DNA of 64,000 nucleotides from Galactobacter valiniphilus (GCF_003575975.1 NZ_QQXK01000006.1:1-64000); one strand, 5' to 3'; shown: positions 51,483 to 61,238, counted from the first letter of the stretch. Numbers and translations: made by a program. The notes: generated from the letters alone by a model not told the origin.

Positions 51483-53003
51483 TCAGTCGCGGCCGGGCAG
51501 GGCCTCGGCGACGTTGACAAGGGTGCGCAGGGCAAAGCCCGTGCCCTCCTTGGGGGTGTGGCCCCACGGCGCACCGGTGTTGAAGGCCGGGCCGGCGATG
51601 TCCAGGTGGCCCCACTTGGGGGTCTCGACACCCTCGGCGCCGACGAATTCGCGCAGGAAGACGCCGGCCTTGAGCATGCCGCCGTCGCGGTTGCCGGAGT
51701 TGCGCAGATCGGCCGTGGCGGAGTCCAGGTCCGGGCGGATGTCCTCGGGGAAGGGCATGGCCCAGAAGGGCTCGCCCGAGGCCTCGGCGGCGGCGAGCAC
51801 GGCCGAGGTGGCCTCCTCGTCGCCCATGAGCCCGGCGGTGCGGTGGCCGAGGGCCACGATCTGGGCGCCGGTCAGCGTGGCGACATCGAAGAGCAGGTCC
51901 GGCGCCTCTTCGGAGGCCTTGGACAGGCCGTCGGCCATGACCAGGCGGCCCTCGGCGTCGGTGTTGGTGACCTCGACGGTCTTGCCGTTGTGCATCGTCA
52001 GCACATCACCGGGGCGGGTGGCGTCGCCGCCCGGCATGTTTTCGGCCAGGCAGAGCCAGGCGGTCACGTGCACGGGGAGCTTGAGCTCGGCGGCCGCGAG
52101 GGCGGCATGCAGAACCGTGGCGGCGCCGGCCATGTCCGACTTCATCTCCTCCATGCCGGCGGCCGGCTTCAGGGAGATGCCGCCGGTGTCGAAGGTGATG
52201 CCCTTGCCCACGAAGGCCACGTGGCCCTTGGCGCGGGCGGGGGAGTAGTCGACCTTGACGAGGCGCGGCGGGCGCACGGAACCGCGGCCCACGCCGAGGA
52301 TGCCGCCCATGTCCTCCGCGGCCAGCTTCTTCTCGTCCCAGACGGTGAGCTTGATGTCGAGGGACTTGGAGGCCTGGCGTGCGTACTCGGTGAAGGACTC
52401 CGGGTAGAGCACATTGGCCGGGGTGTCGACGAGGTCGCGCACGCGCTTGGTGTGGCGGGCGACGACGGCGGCGCGGGTCAGGGCGGCCTTGAGGTCCTTG
52501 TCGGCCTTCAGGTCCGTCGCGATGACGGCCTCGCGCAGCGGCGCGGCGTTCGGCTTGGGCGCCGACTTCAGCGACGTGAAGCTGTAGGCACCGAGCGAGG
52601 CGCCCTCGGCGACGGCCGAGAAGTCCTCGAGCGTGGAGGCGGGAAGCAGGAGCACGGCCTTCTCGAGGCCGGCCAGCGCGCGGGTCGCGACGCCGGCGGC
52701 GCGGCGCAGCTGCTCGGTGCTCGCCGACTCCTTGACCTCGCCGAGGCCAACGAAGAGCAGCACGGCGGCGGCGTCATCGTCCTGGCCGGCGGTGCGCAGC
52801 GTGGCGCCGGCGGAGCCCGTGAAGCCGAGGCGCGGCAGCAGGGCCTCGAGCTCAGTGGTGCGGGCGGCATCGAAGGGGGAGTCCAGCAGGACGACGCCCT
52901 CATCCAGGCTCGCCGCGGCAACGACGGCGACGTCCGCGCCCAGGCGGCGCTGGCCCTTGGCCACTACGGACAGGGTCACTTCGTCAGTGTTATGCACCAA
53001 CAT
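51483..53003 (-). CDS. pepA: Leucyl aminopeptidase PepA (M17)
   Basis: This cytoplasmic two-metal aminopeptidase releases N-terminal Leu and other residues from peptides. The catalytic C-terminal domain has GKGITFDTGGISLKP with the metal Lys/Asp, MKSDMAGAATVL, and the family signature NTDAEGRLVMAD with Asp, Glu and Arg. The N-terminal domain (about 1-170) is divergent as usual. Two adjacent ATG codons (53006 and 53003) follow GGAAGG at a short distance, and an in-frame GTG at 52997 has better spacing, so the exact start is uncertain by a few codons. The length of about 506 residues is normal. Confidence 0.94.
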   Translation of the reverse strand: MLVHNTDEVTLSVVAKGQRRLGADVAVVAAASLDEGVVLLDSPFDAARTTELEALLPRLGFTGSAGATLRTAGQDDDAAAVLLFVGLGEVKESASTEQLRRAAGVATRALAGLEKAVLLLPASTLEDFSAVAEGASLGAYSFTSLKSAPKPNAAPLREAVIATDLKADKDLKAALTRAAVVARHTKRVRDLVDTPANVLYPESFTEYARQASKSLDIKLTVWDEKKLAAEDMGGILGVGRGSVRPPRLVKVDYSPARAKGHVAFVGKGITFDTGGISLKPAAGMEEMKSDMAGAATVLHAALAAAELKLPVHVTAWLCLAENMPGGDATRPGDVLTMHNGKTVEVTNTDAEGRLVMADGLSKASEEAPDLLFDVATLTGAQIVALGHRTAGLMGDEEATSAVLAAAEASGEPFWAMPFPEDIRPDLDSATADLRNSGNRDGGMLKAGVFLREFVGAEGVETPKWGHLDIAGPAFNTGAPWGHTPKEGTGFALRTLVNVAEALPGRD

Positions 53004-53302
53004 CATCCTTCCGGCTTCGGGGCCACGCGACGCGCTGGTGGCTGCGTCGAGGACATGGCTACCCGATCCCAGCCTAAACCTTGGGGGGCCAAGCACCGAC
53101 CCGGGGGTCTGTGCCCACGCGACCCGGCACCCGCCCGCGCCGGTGCGCGGGTGGCCCCGCCCGCCGTCGTGCGCTGGGAACCGGCGCCCCGGGGACGCGC
53201 GCGGTGCCGGGAACAAGCGGCGGCACTACGCTGTTGGGCAGGAGTGGGGTCGTCGCAAGCTGACGCCCCGCGCCGCAGACGCGAAAGGGAGTGCAAGCGA
53301 AC

Positions 53303-54343
53303 GTGCGTGCCGAGGATGTGATGGACGTGTACGGGGCGACCAAGCGCGCCGTGGTGGGCAAGGGCCTGCCCGTCGTGGCCGTGGTGGACGGCGTGTTCGA
53401 CGCCGGATCCACGCTCGCCTCCATGCGCCGCAGCCTCGAGGCCGGGCTGGAGAGCACACCGCTGGCCGAATTCGACGCCGATCTGCTCGTGGATCATCGT
53501 GCCACGCGCCCTCGCATCACCTACGCCGACGGCGGCTTCTCCGACTACGCGCCGCCGCGGCTGGCCGTCGACGTCCTGAAGGACGAGCTCGGCAACGAGG
53601 CCCTCTACTTCTCCGGCGCGGAGCCCGCCTTCGGCTGGGAACGCGTCGCCGCCGCCTTGGGCGGCCTGCTCGACGACGTGGGGGCGGGTCCCGTGACCGT
53701 GGTCCACGCGGTTCCGCTGCCGGTCCCGCACACCCGACCCGTCGCGATTCGCCGCCACGGCGAGAAGAGCGGCGAGCGGGTGGGCCCGTTCGAGTTGCCC
53801 GCCTCCTTCGCCCATCTCCTGGAGACCCGCCTGGTGCAGGGCGGGCGCGAGGTCGTCGGCATGACGATTCCCGTGCCCCACTACATCGCCGAGTCCGAGT
53901 ACCCGCCGGCCGCCGTGGCAGGGCTGGAGGCCGTCGCGGCACAGGCCGGGCTGGCCGTGCCGACGGAGGAGCTGCGCGAGGCCGGCCGCGAGGTCGACGC
54001 CCGCATCGCGGCCCAGATCGAGGACAACCCGGACGCTCAGCGCCTCGTCGCCGGGCTCGAGCTGCGCTACGACGTCGAGTCCCCGGCGCTCGGGGCCGCC
54101 TCGGCGCTCGTGGCGGAGGGGCAGCACATGCCAGACGGCGACGAGCTCGCCGCCGCGGCCGAGCGTTACCTGCGCACCGTCACGCTGGACCCGAGCGAGC
54201 TGCGCGAGGCTGGTCCCAGCGCCGGCGAGCTGGCCGGCCCGGTGGAGACCGAGCCCGAGCAGGGCCCGGAGCAGCGCGAACACCCAGGGGACCCAGGTCC
54301 CGCGTCCCCGAACCCGGACGGAGTCGACGGCCCCCGCGCATGA
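53303..54343 (+). CDS. PAC2 family protein
   Basis: GTG 53303 (MRAEDVMDVYG) is chosen with AAAGGGAG upstream; GTG 53291 is too close to that site. About 346 residues resemble the proteasome assembly chaperone 2 (PAC2) superfamily of actinobacteria: GLPVVAVVDGVFDAGSTLASMRRSL near the start, LLVDHRATRPRITYADGGF, YFSGAEPAFGWERVAAAL, VTVVHAVPLPVPHTRP and MTIPVPHYIAESEYPPAAVAGLEAV. A Glu/Pro-rich tail of about 60 residues follows. Such proteins are linked by homology to proteasome or phosphorylase-like folds, but their role is unproven. The stop overlaps the MFS gene by four bases. Confidence 0.9.
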   Translation: MRAEDVMDVYGATKRAVVGKGLPVVAVVDGVFDAGSTLASMRRSLEAGLESTPLAEFDADLLVDHRATRPRITYADGGFSDYAPPRLAVDVLKDELGNEALYFSGAEPAFGWERVAAALGGLLDDVGAGPVTVVHAVPLPVPHTRPVAIRRHGEKSGERVGPFELPASFAHLLETRLVQGGREVVGMTIPVPHYIAESEYPPAAVAGLEAVAAQAGLAVPTEELREAGREVDARIAAQIEDNPDAQRLVAGLELRYDVESPALGAASALVAEGQHMPDGDELAAAAERYLRTVTLDPSELREAGPSAGELAGPVETEPEQGPEQREHPGDPGPASPNPDGVDGPRA

Positions 54344-55644
54344 GCGTTCCCACGAAGGCGACGCCCCAGGCCTGGTTGGTCTGGGGCGCTGCCGTGTTTG
54401 CCTACCTCGTTTCCGTCACCCAACGCACGAGCTTCGGGGTGGCCGGCCTCGAGGCGACCGAGCGCTACAGCGCCGGCGCCTCGATCCTCGCGACCTTCTC
54501 CGTGGTGCAGCTCGTGGTCTATGCGGGCCTGCAGATCCCGGTCGGGGCGCTCGTTGACCGCTGGGGCTCGCGCGTCATGATCGGCTGCGGCGCGGCGCTC
54601 ATGACCGTGGGGCAATTGGTCCTGGCGTTCTCCCACGATGTGGGCATCGGCTTCCTGGGGCGCGTGCTCGTGGGCGCCGGCGACGCCATGACGTTCGTTT
54701 CCGCCATGCGCCTGCTCCCGGCCTGGTTCCCGCCACGGCTGAACCCGATCATGTCCCAGCTCACGGCCTCGGTGGGGCAGGTGGGCCAGCTCGTCTCCCT
54801 CGTGCCCTTTGCCGCGCTGCTGGGCCTGACGGGCTGGACGCGCGCCTTCCTGGCGCTGGCCTCGCTCTCGCTCGTGGCGTGTCTCGTGGCCTTCCTCGCC
54901 GTGCGCAACCGCCCGGGTGCGGCGGCCGAACGCTCGGCGGCGCCGCTGCCCTTCTGGCGCTCCATCCGCGAGGCCTGGGCGCATCCAGGCACGCGCTTGG
55001 GTTTCTGGACGCACTGGATCTGCGCCTTCGGGGTCAACGTCTTTCTGCTCTCCTGGGGTTATCCCTTCCTCGTGTCGGCGCAGGGCGTGCCGCCCGAGAC
55101 GGCCTCGCTGATCATGTCCCTCTTCGTGGTCGTGGCGATCGTGTTCGGCCCCATCGTGGGTGCGGCCGTGGCGCGCTTCCCCGTCCGCCGCAGCAACCTC
55201 GTGATGCTCGTGGTCGGGGCGGCCCTCGTGGCGTGGACCGCGGTGCTGCTCTGGCCCGGCCCGGCGCCCGTGTGGCTGCTCGTGGTGCTCGCGCTCTGTG
55301 TCGCGGCCGGCGGCCCCACCTCCATGGTGGCGTTCGACTACACGCGCACCGAGAACCCGCCCCACCTCGCCGGGGCAGCGACGGGGCTTGCCAACGTCGG
55401 CTCCTTCACGGGCGGCCTCTTCGCCATCTGGGCCATCGGCGTGTGCCTCGACCTGGCCCGTAGCGCGTCCGGCGGCAGCGCCGCGCTGTACTCCCTGGAG
55501 GGCTTCAGGCTGGCCTTCCTGGTGCTCTACGCGATCTACGCCGTGGGGATCATCGGCTTCCTCGTGGAGCGCAAGCGCACGCGGGCCACGCACGAGGCGG
55601 TCGAGCCGCTGGCGCGGGCCCTGCGCCGCCGGCTCGGGCGCTAG
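54340..55644 (+). CDS. Major facilitator superfamily transporter
   Basis: The 434-residue protein begins at ATG 54340 and has about twelve transmembrane helices. The loop between helices 2 and 3 carries GALVDRWGSRVMIGCGAALM, an MFS motif A variant, and GRVLVGAGDAMTFVSAMRLLPAWFPPRLNP follows, typical of organic-anion or nitrate/oxalate-type MFS carriers. The first helix has SVTQRTSFGVAGLEATERYS. The C-terminal tail is basic. The substrate cannot be told. Coupling with the PAC2 gene suggests cotranscription, an arrangement seen in other actinobacteria. Confidence 0.9.
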   Translation: MSVPTKATPQAWLVWGAAVFAYLVSVTQRTSFGVAGLEATERYSAGASILATFSVVQLVVYAGLQIPVGALVDRWGSRVMIGCGAALMTVGQLVLAFSHDVGIGFLGRVLVGAGDAMTFVSAMRLLPAWFPPRLNPIMSQLTASVGQVGQLVSLVPFAALLGLTGWTRAFLALASLSLVACLVAFLAVRNRPGAAAERSAAPLPFWRSIREAWAHPGTRLGFWTHWICAFGVNVFLLSWGYPFLVSAQGVPPETASLIMSLFVVVAIVFGPIVGAAVARFPVRRSNLVMLVVGAALVAWTAVLLWPGPAPVWLLVVLALCVAAGGPTSMVAFDYTRTENPPHLAGAATGLANVGSFTGGLFAIWAIGVCLDLARSASGGSAALYSLEGFRLAFLVLYAIYAVGIIGFLVERKRTRATHEAVEPLARALRRRLGR

Positions 55645-55726
55645 CGCTTTCCCTCACAGCCCCGCCCCCTCCACGGAACGGAGTTCGGCCCCAGCGGCCG
55701 GGGCGCCCCGCGGCCAGGCTGGGGTG

Positions 55727-57064
55727 ATGGACGAGAACACAGAGACCAACACCACGCGCGCGCAGCGCGCCAAAGCGCGGTCGGCAGCCGCGGCGGCCAG
55801 GCGGACGGGGCAGCGGGCCAGGGCGAGGGCGGGCTACGGGCCCGCGGACGCACCACCCGGCCGGGCCGAGGCCCGGGCCAGTTCGCTCGCCGACATCGTG
55901 GCCCTGGTGCCGCACCGCATGGGCTTTCACCCGCGCCGTAGCCTCGTGGTGGTGCTCCTGGATGAGGAGAGCCACTGGATCGCCACGGCGCGACACGACT
56001 GGAGCCCGGACGTGCCGGAGGGTGCGGTGGTCGCCTGGCTCCTCGACGTGGCCGAGGAGGCGCACGGCTTCCTCGTGGGCTTGTACGGCGAGGCCGAGGC
56101 CGGGCGGGCCTTCCTGACGGACCTGGCGGACGCCCTGCCCCAGCTCGTGGGCGGCTTCGTCGTCCCGGAGCCGGAGGAACCCGGACGGGTCATTCCGCCT
56201 ACCTGGCACGGGCTGCAGTCGGATGGCTGGAGCGATCACGACGGCGAGGAACTCTTCGGCTCGGCGATGGCCCTGGAGGAATGGGGTGCGGGCAGCGTAC
56301 CGGGGGTCGGCCCTCAGGCGAGGGAGCTGCACGCCCCCGGGCTGCGGCAAACCGCCGCGTGGCAGCGCGGCGAGACGGAGGCGCGGGACGAGCTCCTCCT
56401 CGTCAGGGAATGGCTCGAGGCCTCCGGGATGGGCGGGGATGAGCATCCGGGCGCGGACGCCCCCGCGCTCCAGGCCGCCCCGCGGGGGAAGGGCAACGGC
56501 GCGTGGGCGCCTTGGCCGGCGGACGAGGAGGAAGCGATCGCCGGCGACGATCCGGGGTGGCTCGCGTCCGTGGCCAGGCGCGGCCTGTGCTCGTGGGGCT
56601 TTGTGCTCGACCGTCATGAGGTGGGGGACCCCTGGTGGGAATGGAACGACGCCGAACGCGCCGAACTCGTGCTGGCGCTGCGCTCGCTGCCCGTGCCGGG
56701 GGTGCGGGACGTCCTGCTCACGCTCACGGCGGGCGGCGCCTCCCAGGCAGACCCCGCCGAGATCCTGCTCGGCCTGTGGGAGGGACCGGTGGACGCGGGC
56801 GGCCTGCTCGCCCTGGAGGAGGTGCTGGAGTCGGCCGGCGGCCTGCTGCCGGCGCGGGCCAAGGTGGAGGCGCTGTGCCTGCTCGCCTGGATCGAGTGGG
56901 CCAGGGGCCACGGCTCGGTGGCCGGGGCCACCCTGGACCTGGCCAACAAGGAATGGCCGGGGCACCGGCTCACGGCCCTCCTGCGTGGATTCATCGACAC
57001 CGGGTCGGTGCCTCGCTGGCTGCGGCCGAGCCACGGCGGGCGGGGCGGGCGCTGGGACACCTGA
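55727..57064 (+). CDS. DUF4192 domain protein
   Basis: ATG 55727 (MDENTETNTTRAQ), or GTG 55724, gives 445 residues. A basic, Ala/Arg-rich N terminus of about 55 residues precedes the DUF4192 domain, which opens with SLADIVALVPHRMGFHPRRSLVVVLLD. It continues with two halves rich in Trp and acidic residues, and ends with VEALCLLAWIEWARGHGSVAGATLDLANKEWPGHRLTALL, a helical-repeat-like segment. The family is restricted to actinobacteria and its function is unknown. It lies upstream of the primary sigma factor gene, as in related genomes. Confidence 0.9.
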   Translation: MDENTETNTTRAQRAKARSAAAAARRTGQRARARAGYGPADAPPGRAEARASSLADIVALVPHRMGFHPRRSLVVVLLDEESHWIATARHDWSPDVPEGAVVAWLLDVAEEAHGFLVGLYGEAEAGRAFLTDLADALPQLVGGFVVPEPEEPGRVIPPTWHGLQSDGWSDHDGEELFGSAMALEEWGAGSVPGVGPQARELHAPGLRQTAAWQRGETEARDELLLVREWLEASGMGGDEHPGADAPALQAAPRGKGNGAWAPWPADEEEAIAGDDPGWLASVARRGLCSWGFVLDRHEVGDPWWEWNDAERAELVLALRSLPVPGVRDVLLTLTAGGASQADPAEILLGLWEGPVDAGGLLALEEVLESAGGLLPARAKVEALCLLAWIEWARGHGSVAGATLDLANKEWPGHRLTALLRGFIDTGSVPRWLRPSHGGRGGRWDT

Positions 57065-57315
57065 TGCGGTAGGCCCGTGCCCTTGCGCGTGATCGGTGCG
57101 GATCCATGACACAATGGATGTCAGACCCTTTCGGGTCCGCGAGATCCGCCCTCGTTCCCACGCACGGGAACAAGGCGGGGGATGCAGGCGTTTGAACCCT
57201 CAGACCCTGCGTTCAAAGTCGCTCGAGAAGCTTTTCGAGTCGGCGGCGGACTTGACAGGGTCACAGTGGTGTTACGGATCCAACGGCACCACGACACTCG
57301 GCAGAAAGGCAACTC
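57065..57315 (+). promoter_or_regulatory. Leader region of the primary sigma factor gene
   Basis: This 251-bp region has a TTGACA hexamer (57252-57257), with TTACGGAT some 15 bp downstream as a weak -10 region. Upstream are two symmetric elements. TTTGAAC (57191-57197) is repeated in inverse at 57211-57217. An 18-bp near-palindrome at 57222-57239 is centred on AAGCTT. They may bind a regulator of sigma factor expression. No gene is supported, although an open frame of about 100 codons crosses it. Confidence 0.45.
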
Positions 57316-58479
57316 GTGCCCACGAAGAACCCCGCGGACGCAGCAGACGAGGCAGTCGCAGCGGACGCCACGGCGACCGCCGCCAAGAAGCCCGCCGCGC
57401 GCCGCAGCACGCGCGCCACGGCCAAGAAGGACGAGCAGCCCGCCGAGGCGACCCCCGCCGCGACGGAGGAGCCCGCCGAGGAAGAGGCCTCCAAGGGCTT
57501 CGTCCTGACGGCCCACGATGAGGACGACGCTCCCCAGCAGCAGGTCATGGTGGCCGGCGCCACCGCCGACCCGGTCAAGGACTACCTCAAGCAGATCGGC
57601 AAGGTCGCCCTGCTGAACGCCGAGCAGGAGGTGGACCTCGCCCTGCGTATCGAGGCCGGCCTGTTCGCCGATCACAAGATCCAGGAGGCCTCGGCTGCCG
57701 GCGAGGTGCTCGCCGATCGCCTGCGCTGGGACTACGAGCAGATCATCCACGACGGAAAGATCGCCAAGAATCACCTCCTCGAGGCCAACCTGCGCCTCGT
57801 GGTCTCGCTGGCCAAGCGTTACACCGGCCGCGGCATGCTCTTCCTCGACCTGATCCAGGAAGGCAACCTCGGCCTCATCCGCGCCGTGGAGAAGTTCGAC
57901 TACACCAAGGGCTTCAAGTTCTCCACGTACGCCACGTGGTGGATCCGCCAGGCCATCACCCGCGCCATGGCCGACCAGGCCCGCACCATCCGCATCCCCG
58001 TGCACATGGTCGAGGTCATCAACAAGCTGGCCCGCGTGCAGCGTCAGATGCTCCAGGACCTGGGCCGCGAGCCCACCCCGGAGGAGCTGGCCAAGGAGCT
58101 GGACATGACGCCCGAGAAGGTCGTCGAGGTCCAGAAGTACGGCCGCGAGCCGATCTCCCTGCACACGCCCCTCGGCGAGGACGGCGACTCGGAGTTCGGC
58201 GACCTCATCGAGGACTCCGAGGCCATCGTGCCCTCGGACGCTGTGTCCTTCACGCTCCTGCAGGAGCAGCTGCACTCCGTCCTCGACACGCTCTCTGAGC
58301 GCGAGGCCGGCGTCGTGGCGATGCGCTTCGGCCTGACCGATGGTCAGCCGAAGACCCTGGACGAGATCGGCAAGGTCTACGGCGTGACGCGCGAGCGCAT
58401 CCGTCAGATCGAGTCCAAGACGATGTCCAAGCTGCGTCACCCCTCGCGCTCGCAGGTCCTGCGCGACTACCTGGACTGA
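57316..58479 (+). CDS. rpoD: Primary RNA polymerase sigma factor (RpoD/SigA/HrdB)
   Basis: It directs RNA polymerase to housekeeping promoters. GTG 57316 after AGAAAGG gives 387 residues. The N-terminal 75 residues are Ala/Lys/Glu-rich and disordered, as in actinobacterial SigA/HrdB. Region 1.2 is [21 protein letters not shown]. Region 2 contains [39 protein letters not shown] and the -10-melting [20 protein letters not shown]. Region 3 starts with [16 protein letters not shown]. Region 4 has [29 protein letters not shown], which reads the -35 box. The C-terminal end is RDYLD, as in close relatives. Confidence 0.97.
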   Translation: MPTKNPADAADEAVAADATATAAKKPAARRSTRATAKKDEQPAEATPAATEEPAEEEASKGFVLTAHDEDDAPQQQVMVAGATADPVKDYLKQIGKVALLNAEQEVDLALRIEAGLFADHKIQEASAAGEVLADRLRWDYEQIIHDGKIAKNHLLEANLRLVVSLAKRYTGRGMLFLDLIQEGNLGLIRAVEKFDYTKGFKFSTYATWWIRQAITRAMADQARTIRIPVHMVEVINKLARVQRQMLQDLGREPTPEELAKELDMTPEKVVEVQKYGREPISLHTPLGEDGDSEFGDLIEDSEAIVPSDAVSFTLLQEQLHSVLDTLSEREAGVVAMRFGLTDGQPKTLDEIGKVYGVTRERIRQIESKTMSKLRHPSRSQVLRDYLD

Positions 58480-58505
58480 TCGTCCCCGCCGGGCCTTCCG
58501 GCACC

Positions 58506-58559
58506 CAGGCGGGCCCCGCCGCCCCCCGAGCCAGCTCGGGAGGCGACGGGGCCCGCCTG
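58506..58559 (+). terminator. Terminator after the sigma factor gene
   Basis: CAGGCGGGCCCCG (58506-58518) pairs with 58547-58559. An inner GAGCC/GGCTC-type stem (about 58528-58541) makes a branched, very GC-rich structure. Confidence 0.7.
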
Positions 58560-58595
58560 CGTGTGAACGCGCCGTCGGGCAGTGGTCCGGGAAAC

Positions 58596-58640
58596 GAGCA
58601 GGGGCCCGGACCCGCGTGAAGCGGATCCGGGCCCCTGCTC
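58596..58640. terminator. Second convergent terminator, before the zinc-ribbon gene's 3' end
   Basis: The arms 58596-58615 and 58621-58640 pair over nearly 20 bp with one mismatch around a GTGAA loop. It is placed to end minus-strand transcription from the gene at 58669. Confidence 0.75.
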
Positions 58641-58668
58641 GGCCGGCGTGCTCGGACGCCGGGGGACC

Positions 58669-58890
58669 TTAGTCCTCGTCGTCGAAGCTCGGGCGCTCCG
58701 AGAGCGCGGCGGACTCATCGAGCCAAGCGGAGCTCAGCGGGCGCAGCTTGTCTTCCACCTCGCGAGCGTGGTGGGCACAGAAGAGCAGGCTTCCGCCGGT
58801 GCTGGCGAGGGTGGCTCGAACGTAGGCCTGGGCGCCGCAGCGATCGCAGCGATCAAGCGTGCTCAGTTCACGAGTAGCGGTGGCGTTCAT
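58669..58890 (-). CDS. Small zinc-ribbon protein (DUF7455-like)
   Basis: ATG 58890 behind a perfect AGGAGG gives 73 residues. The core is LDRCDRCGAQAYVRATL, then a spacer, then LLFCAHHAREVEDKL. The CxxC and CxxH pairs can bind one zinc in a short ribbon. The tail is acidic (ERPSFDDED). Proteins of this type are encoded between the sigma factor gene and gyrB/parE in many actinobacteria. No function is known; binding to RNA polymerase or nucleic acid is only a guess. Confidence 0.88.
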   Translation of the reverse strand: MNATATRELSTLDRCDRCGAQAYVRATLASTGGSLLFCAHHAREVEDKLRPLSSAWLDESAALSERPSFDDED

Positions 58891-59110
58891 AACGGCCTCC
58901 TCCTGTCTTTGGTACTTGCCCATACAACCATGTGAGAGCGCGACCGTATGCCGCGCCAGATCACGATTCCGCTTCAGGCGTAGGTGGAGCGCTCCCGGCG
59001 TGGCGCGGCTCACGCCCGGGCCGCGCCTGGCGCATGGTGTCGGCCCGGGCGACTACCGTTGAGACAAGCAAGCAGAGCAACGCGCGCGAGCGCGGGAAGG
59101 GGCACACCAC

Positions 59111-61216
59111 GTGGCCAGCAAGTCGGAGTACTCGGCGAGGCATCTCTCCGTCCTCGAGGGACTGGAGGCCGTGCGCAAGCGCCCCGGCATGTACATCGGT
59201 TCCACCGACTCCCGCGGCCTCATGCACTGCCTCTGGGAGATCATCGACAACTCGGTGGATGAGGCCCTGGCCGGCTTCGGCTCCAACATCACGACCATCC
59301 TGCATGCGGATGGTTCGGTGGAGGTCCAGGACGACGGCCGTGGCATCCCCGTGGACATCGAGCCCAAGACCGGCCTCTCCGGCGTCGAGGTCGTCTTCAC
59401 CAAGCTGCATGCGGGCGGCAAGTTTGGCGGCGGCTCCTACACGGCCTCCGGCGGCCTGCACGGCGTGGGCGCCTCGGTCGTGAACGCCCTCTCCGCGCGT
59501 CTCGACGTGGAGGTGGACCGCGGGGGCAAGACCTACCGCATGCAGTTCCGCCACGGCGAGCCGGGCACCTTCGCCGATTCCGGCCGGCCCAGCCCGGACG
59601 CCCCGTTCACGCCCGCCGAGGAGGCCGGCGCGCTGCCCGTGGTCGGCAAGGCCAAACGCGGCGTCACCGCCACCCGCGTGCGCTACTGGGCCGACCGCCA
59701 GATCTTCACGCCGGACGCCACGTTCGACGTCGAGGCGCTCGTGCGCCGCGCGCGCCAGACCGCCTTTCTCGTCCCGGGCCTGCGCATCACGCTGCGGGAC
59801 GCCCGCCGCCTGACGGACGCCGAGGGCAACCGCCTCCCCGAGAGCGAGGAGGTGCTGCAGTACGACGGCGGCATCTCGGAGTTCGTGGAGTTCCTGGCCC
59901 CGGACGCCAAGGTCACCGAGGTGTGGCGCATCCACGGCACTGGTACCTTCCACGAGACCGTCCCCGTGCTGGACGAGAAGGGCCATTCGCGGGTCACCGA
60001 GGTGGAGCGCACGTGCGAGGTGGACGTCGCCCTGCGCTGGGGCACGGGCTACGACACCACGCTGCGCAGCTTCGTCAACATCATCGCGACCCCCAAGGGT
60101 GGCACCCACCAGGCCGGCTTCGAGGCCGGCCTGCTCAAGAGCGTGCGCGAGGCCATCAAGGCCAACGCGCGCAAGCTGAAGGCGGGTGAGGAGAAGCCGG
60201 AGAAGGACGACGTCCTGGCCGGCATGACCGCCGTCCTGACCGTGCGCCTGGCCGAGCCGCAATTTGAGGGCCAGACCAAGGAGGTGCTCGGCACGCCGGC
60301 CGTGCGCCAGATTGTCTCCAAGGTCGTCGCCTCCCAGATCGCCGAGCGCCTCGCAGCCACGGGCCGCAACGAGAAGGCCCAGGCCACGACCCTCATGGAG
60401 AAGGTCGTGAACGAGATGAAGACCCGCATCTCGGCGCGCAAGCACAAGGAGACGCAGCGCCGGAAGACGGCCCTGGAGTCCTCCACCCTGCCAGCCAAGC
60501 TGGCCGATTGCCGCACCAAGGACGTCTCCCGCTCCGAGCTCTTCATCGTCGAGGGCGACTCAGCGCTCGGCACGGCCAAGCTCGCGCGCTCCAGCGAGTT
60601 CCAGGCCCTGCTGCCCATCCGCGGCAAGATCCTCAACGTGCAGAAGGCCTCCGTCGCCGACATGCTCTCCAACGCCGAGTGCGCGGCGATCATCCAGGTG
60701 GTGGGCGCCGGTTCCGGCCGCACCTTCGACCTCGCCTCGGCGCGCTATCAGAAGGTCATCCTCATGACCGACGCCGACGTGGACGGCGCGCACATCCGCA
60801 CGCTTCTGCTGACGCTTTTCTTCCGCTACATGCGTCCCATGATCGAGGACGGGCGCGTCTACGCCGCCGTGCCGCCCCTGCACCGCGTGGAGGTGATCCG
60901 TCGCGGCAAGGCCAACGAGATGATCTACACCTACTCCGAGGCGGAGCTGCACCGTGTGCTCGCGGCGCTTGACAAGGAGGGGCTCAACTACAAGGAGCCC
61001 ATCCAGCGCTACAAGGGCCTCGGCGAGATGGACGCCGAGCAGCTCGCGGAGACCACCATGGACCCGCGCCACCGCACGCTGCGCCGCGTTCGCCTCGAGG
61101 AGGCGGGGTCCGCCGACCGCGTGTTCGAGCTGCTCATGGGCTCCGATGTGGCACCGCGCAAGGACTTCCTCATCTCCTCGGCGCACCGCCTCGACGCCGA
61201 CATGATCGACGCCTGA
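59111..61216 (+). CDS. parE: Type IIA DNA topoisomerase subunit B (ParE/GyrB-like)
   Basis: This ATPase subunit of topoisomerase IV or a second gyrase has 701 residues from GTG 59111. The GHKL ATPase domain includes LEAVRKRPGMYIGST, IIDNSVDEALAG with the catalytic Glu and Asn, QDDGRGIPV, and GGLHGVGASVVNALS with the ATP lid. The transducer domain contains ATPKGGTHQAGFEAGL. The TOPRIM domain has LFIVEGDSALGTAKLARS and the acidic MTDADVDGAHIRTLLL. YKGLGEMDAEQLAETTMDP closes the protein. Its place beside the sigma factor gene, away from gyrA and dnaN, matches the actinobacterial parE-like locus. The subunit A partner is not in the window. Confidence 0.92.
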   Translation: MASKSEYSARHLSVLEGLEAVRKRPGMYIGSTDSRGLMHCLWEIIDNSVDEALAGFGSNITTILHADGSVEVQDDGRGIPVDIEPKTGLSGVEVVFTKLHAGGKFGGGSYTASGGLHGVGASVVNALSARLDVEVDRGGKTYRMQFRHGEPGTFADSGRPSPDAPFTPAEEAGALPVVGKAKRGVTATRVRYWADRQIFTPDATFDVEALVRRARQTAFLVPGLRITLRDARRLTDAEGNRLPESEEVLQYDGGISEFVEFLAPDAKVTEVWRIHGTGTFHETVPVLDEKGHSRVTEVERTCEVDVALRWGTGYDTTLRSFVNIIATPKGGTHQAGFEAGLLKSVREAIKANARKLKAGEEKPEKDDVLAGMTAVLTVRLAEPQFEGQTKEVLGTPAVRQIVSKVVASQIAERLAATGRNEKAQATTLMEKVVNEMKTRISARKHKETQRRKTALESSTLPAKLADCRTKDVSRSELFIVEGDSALGTAKLARSSEFQALLPIRGKILNVQKASVADMLSNAECAAIIQVVGAGSGRTFDLASARYQKVILMTDADVDGAHIRTLLLTLFFRYMRPMIEDGRVYAAVPPLHRVEVIRRGKANEMIYTYSEAELHRVLAALDKEGLNYKEPIQRYKGLGEMDAEQLAETTMDPRHRTLRRVRLEEAGSADRVFELLMGSDVAPRKDFLISSAHRLDADMIDA

Positions 61217-61238
61217 GCGGTTTCGCTCGGCAGGCCAA

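Noticed and set aside
57182-57508. 108-codon frame across the sigma factor leader
   Set aside because: Arg/Pro-rich in its second half, where it overlaps rpoD out of frame; no family resemblance.
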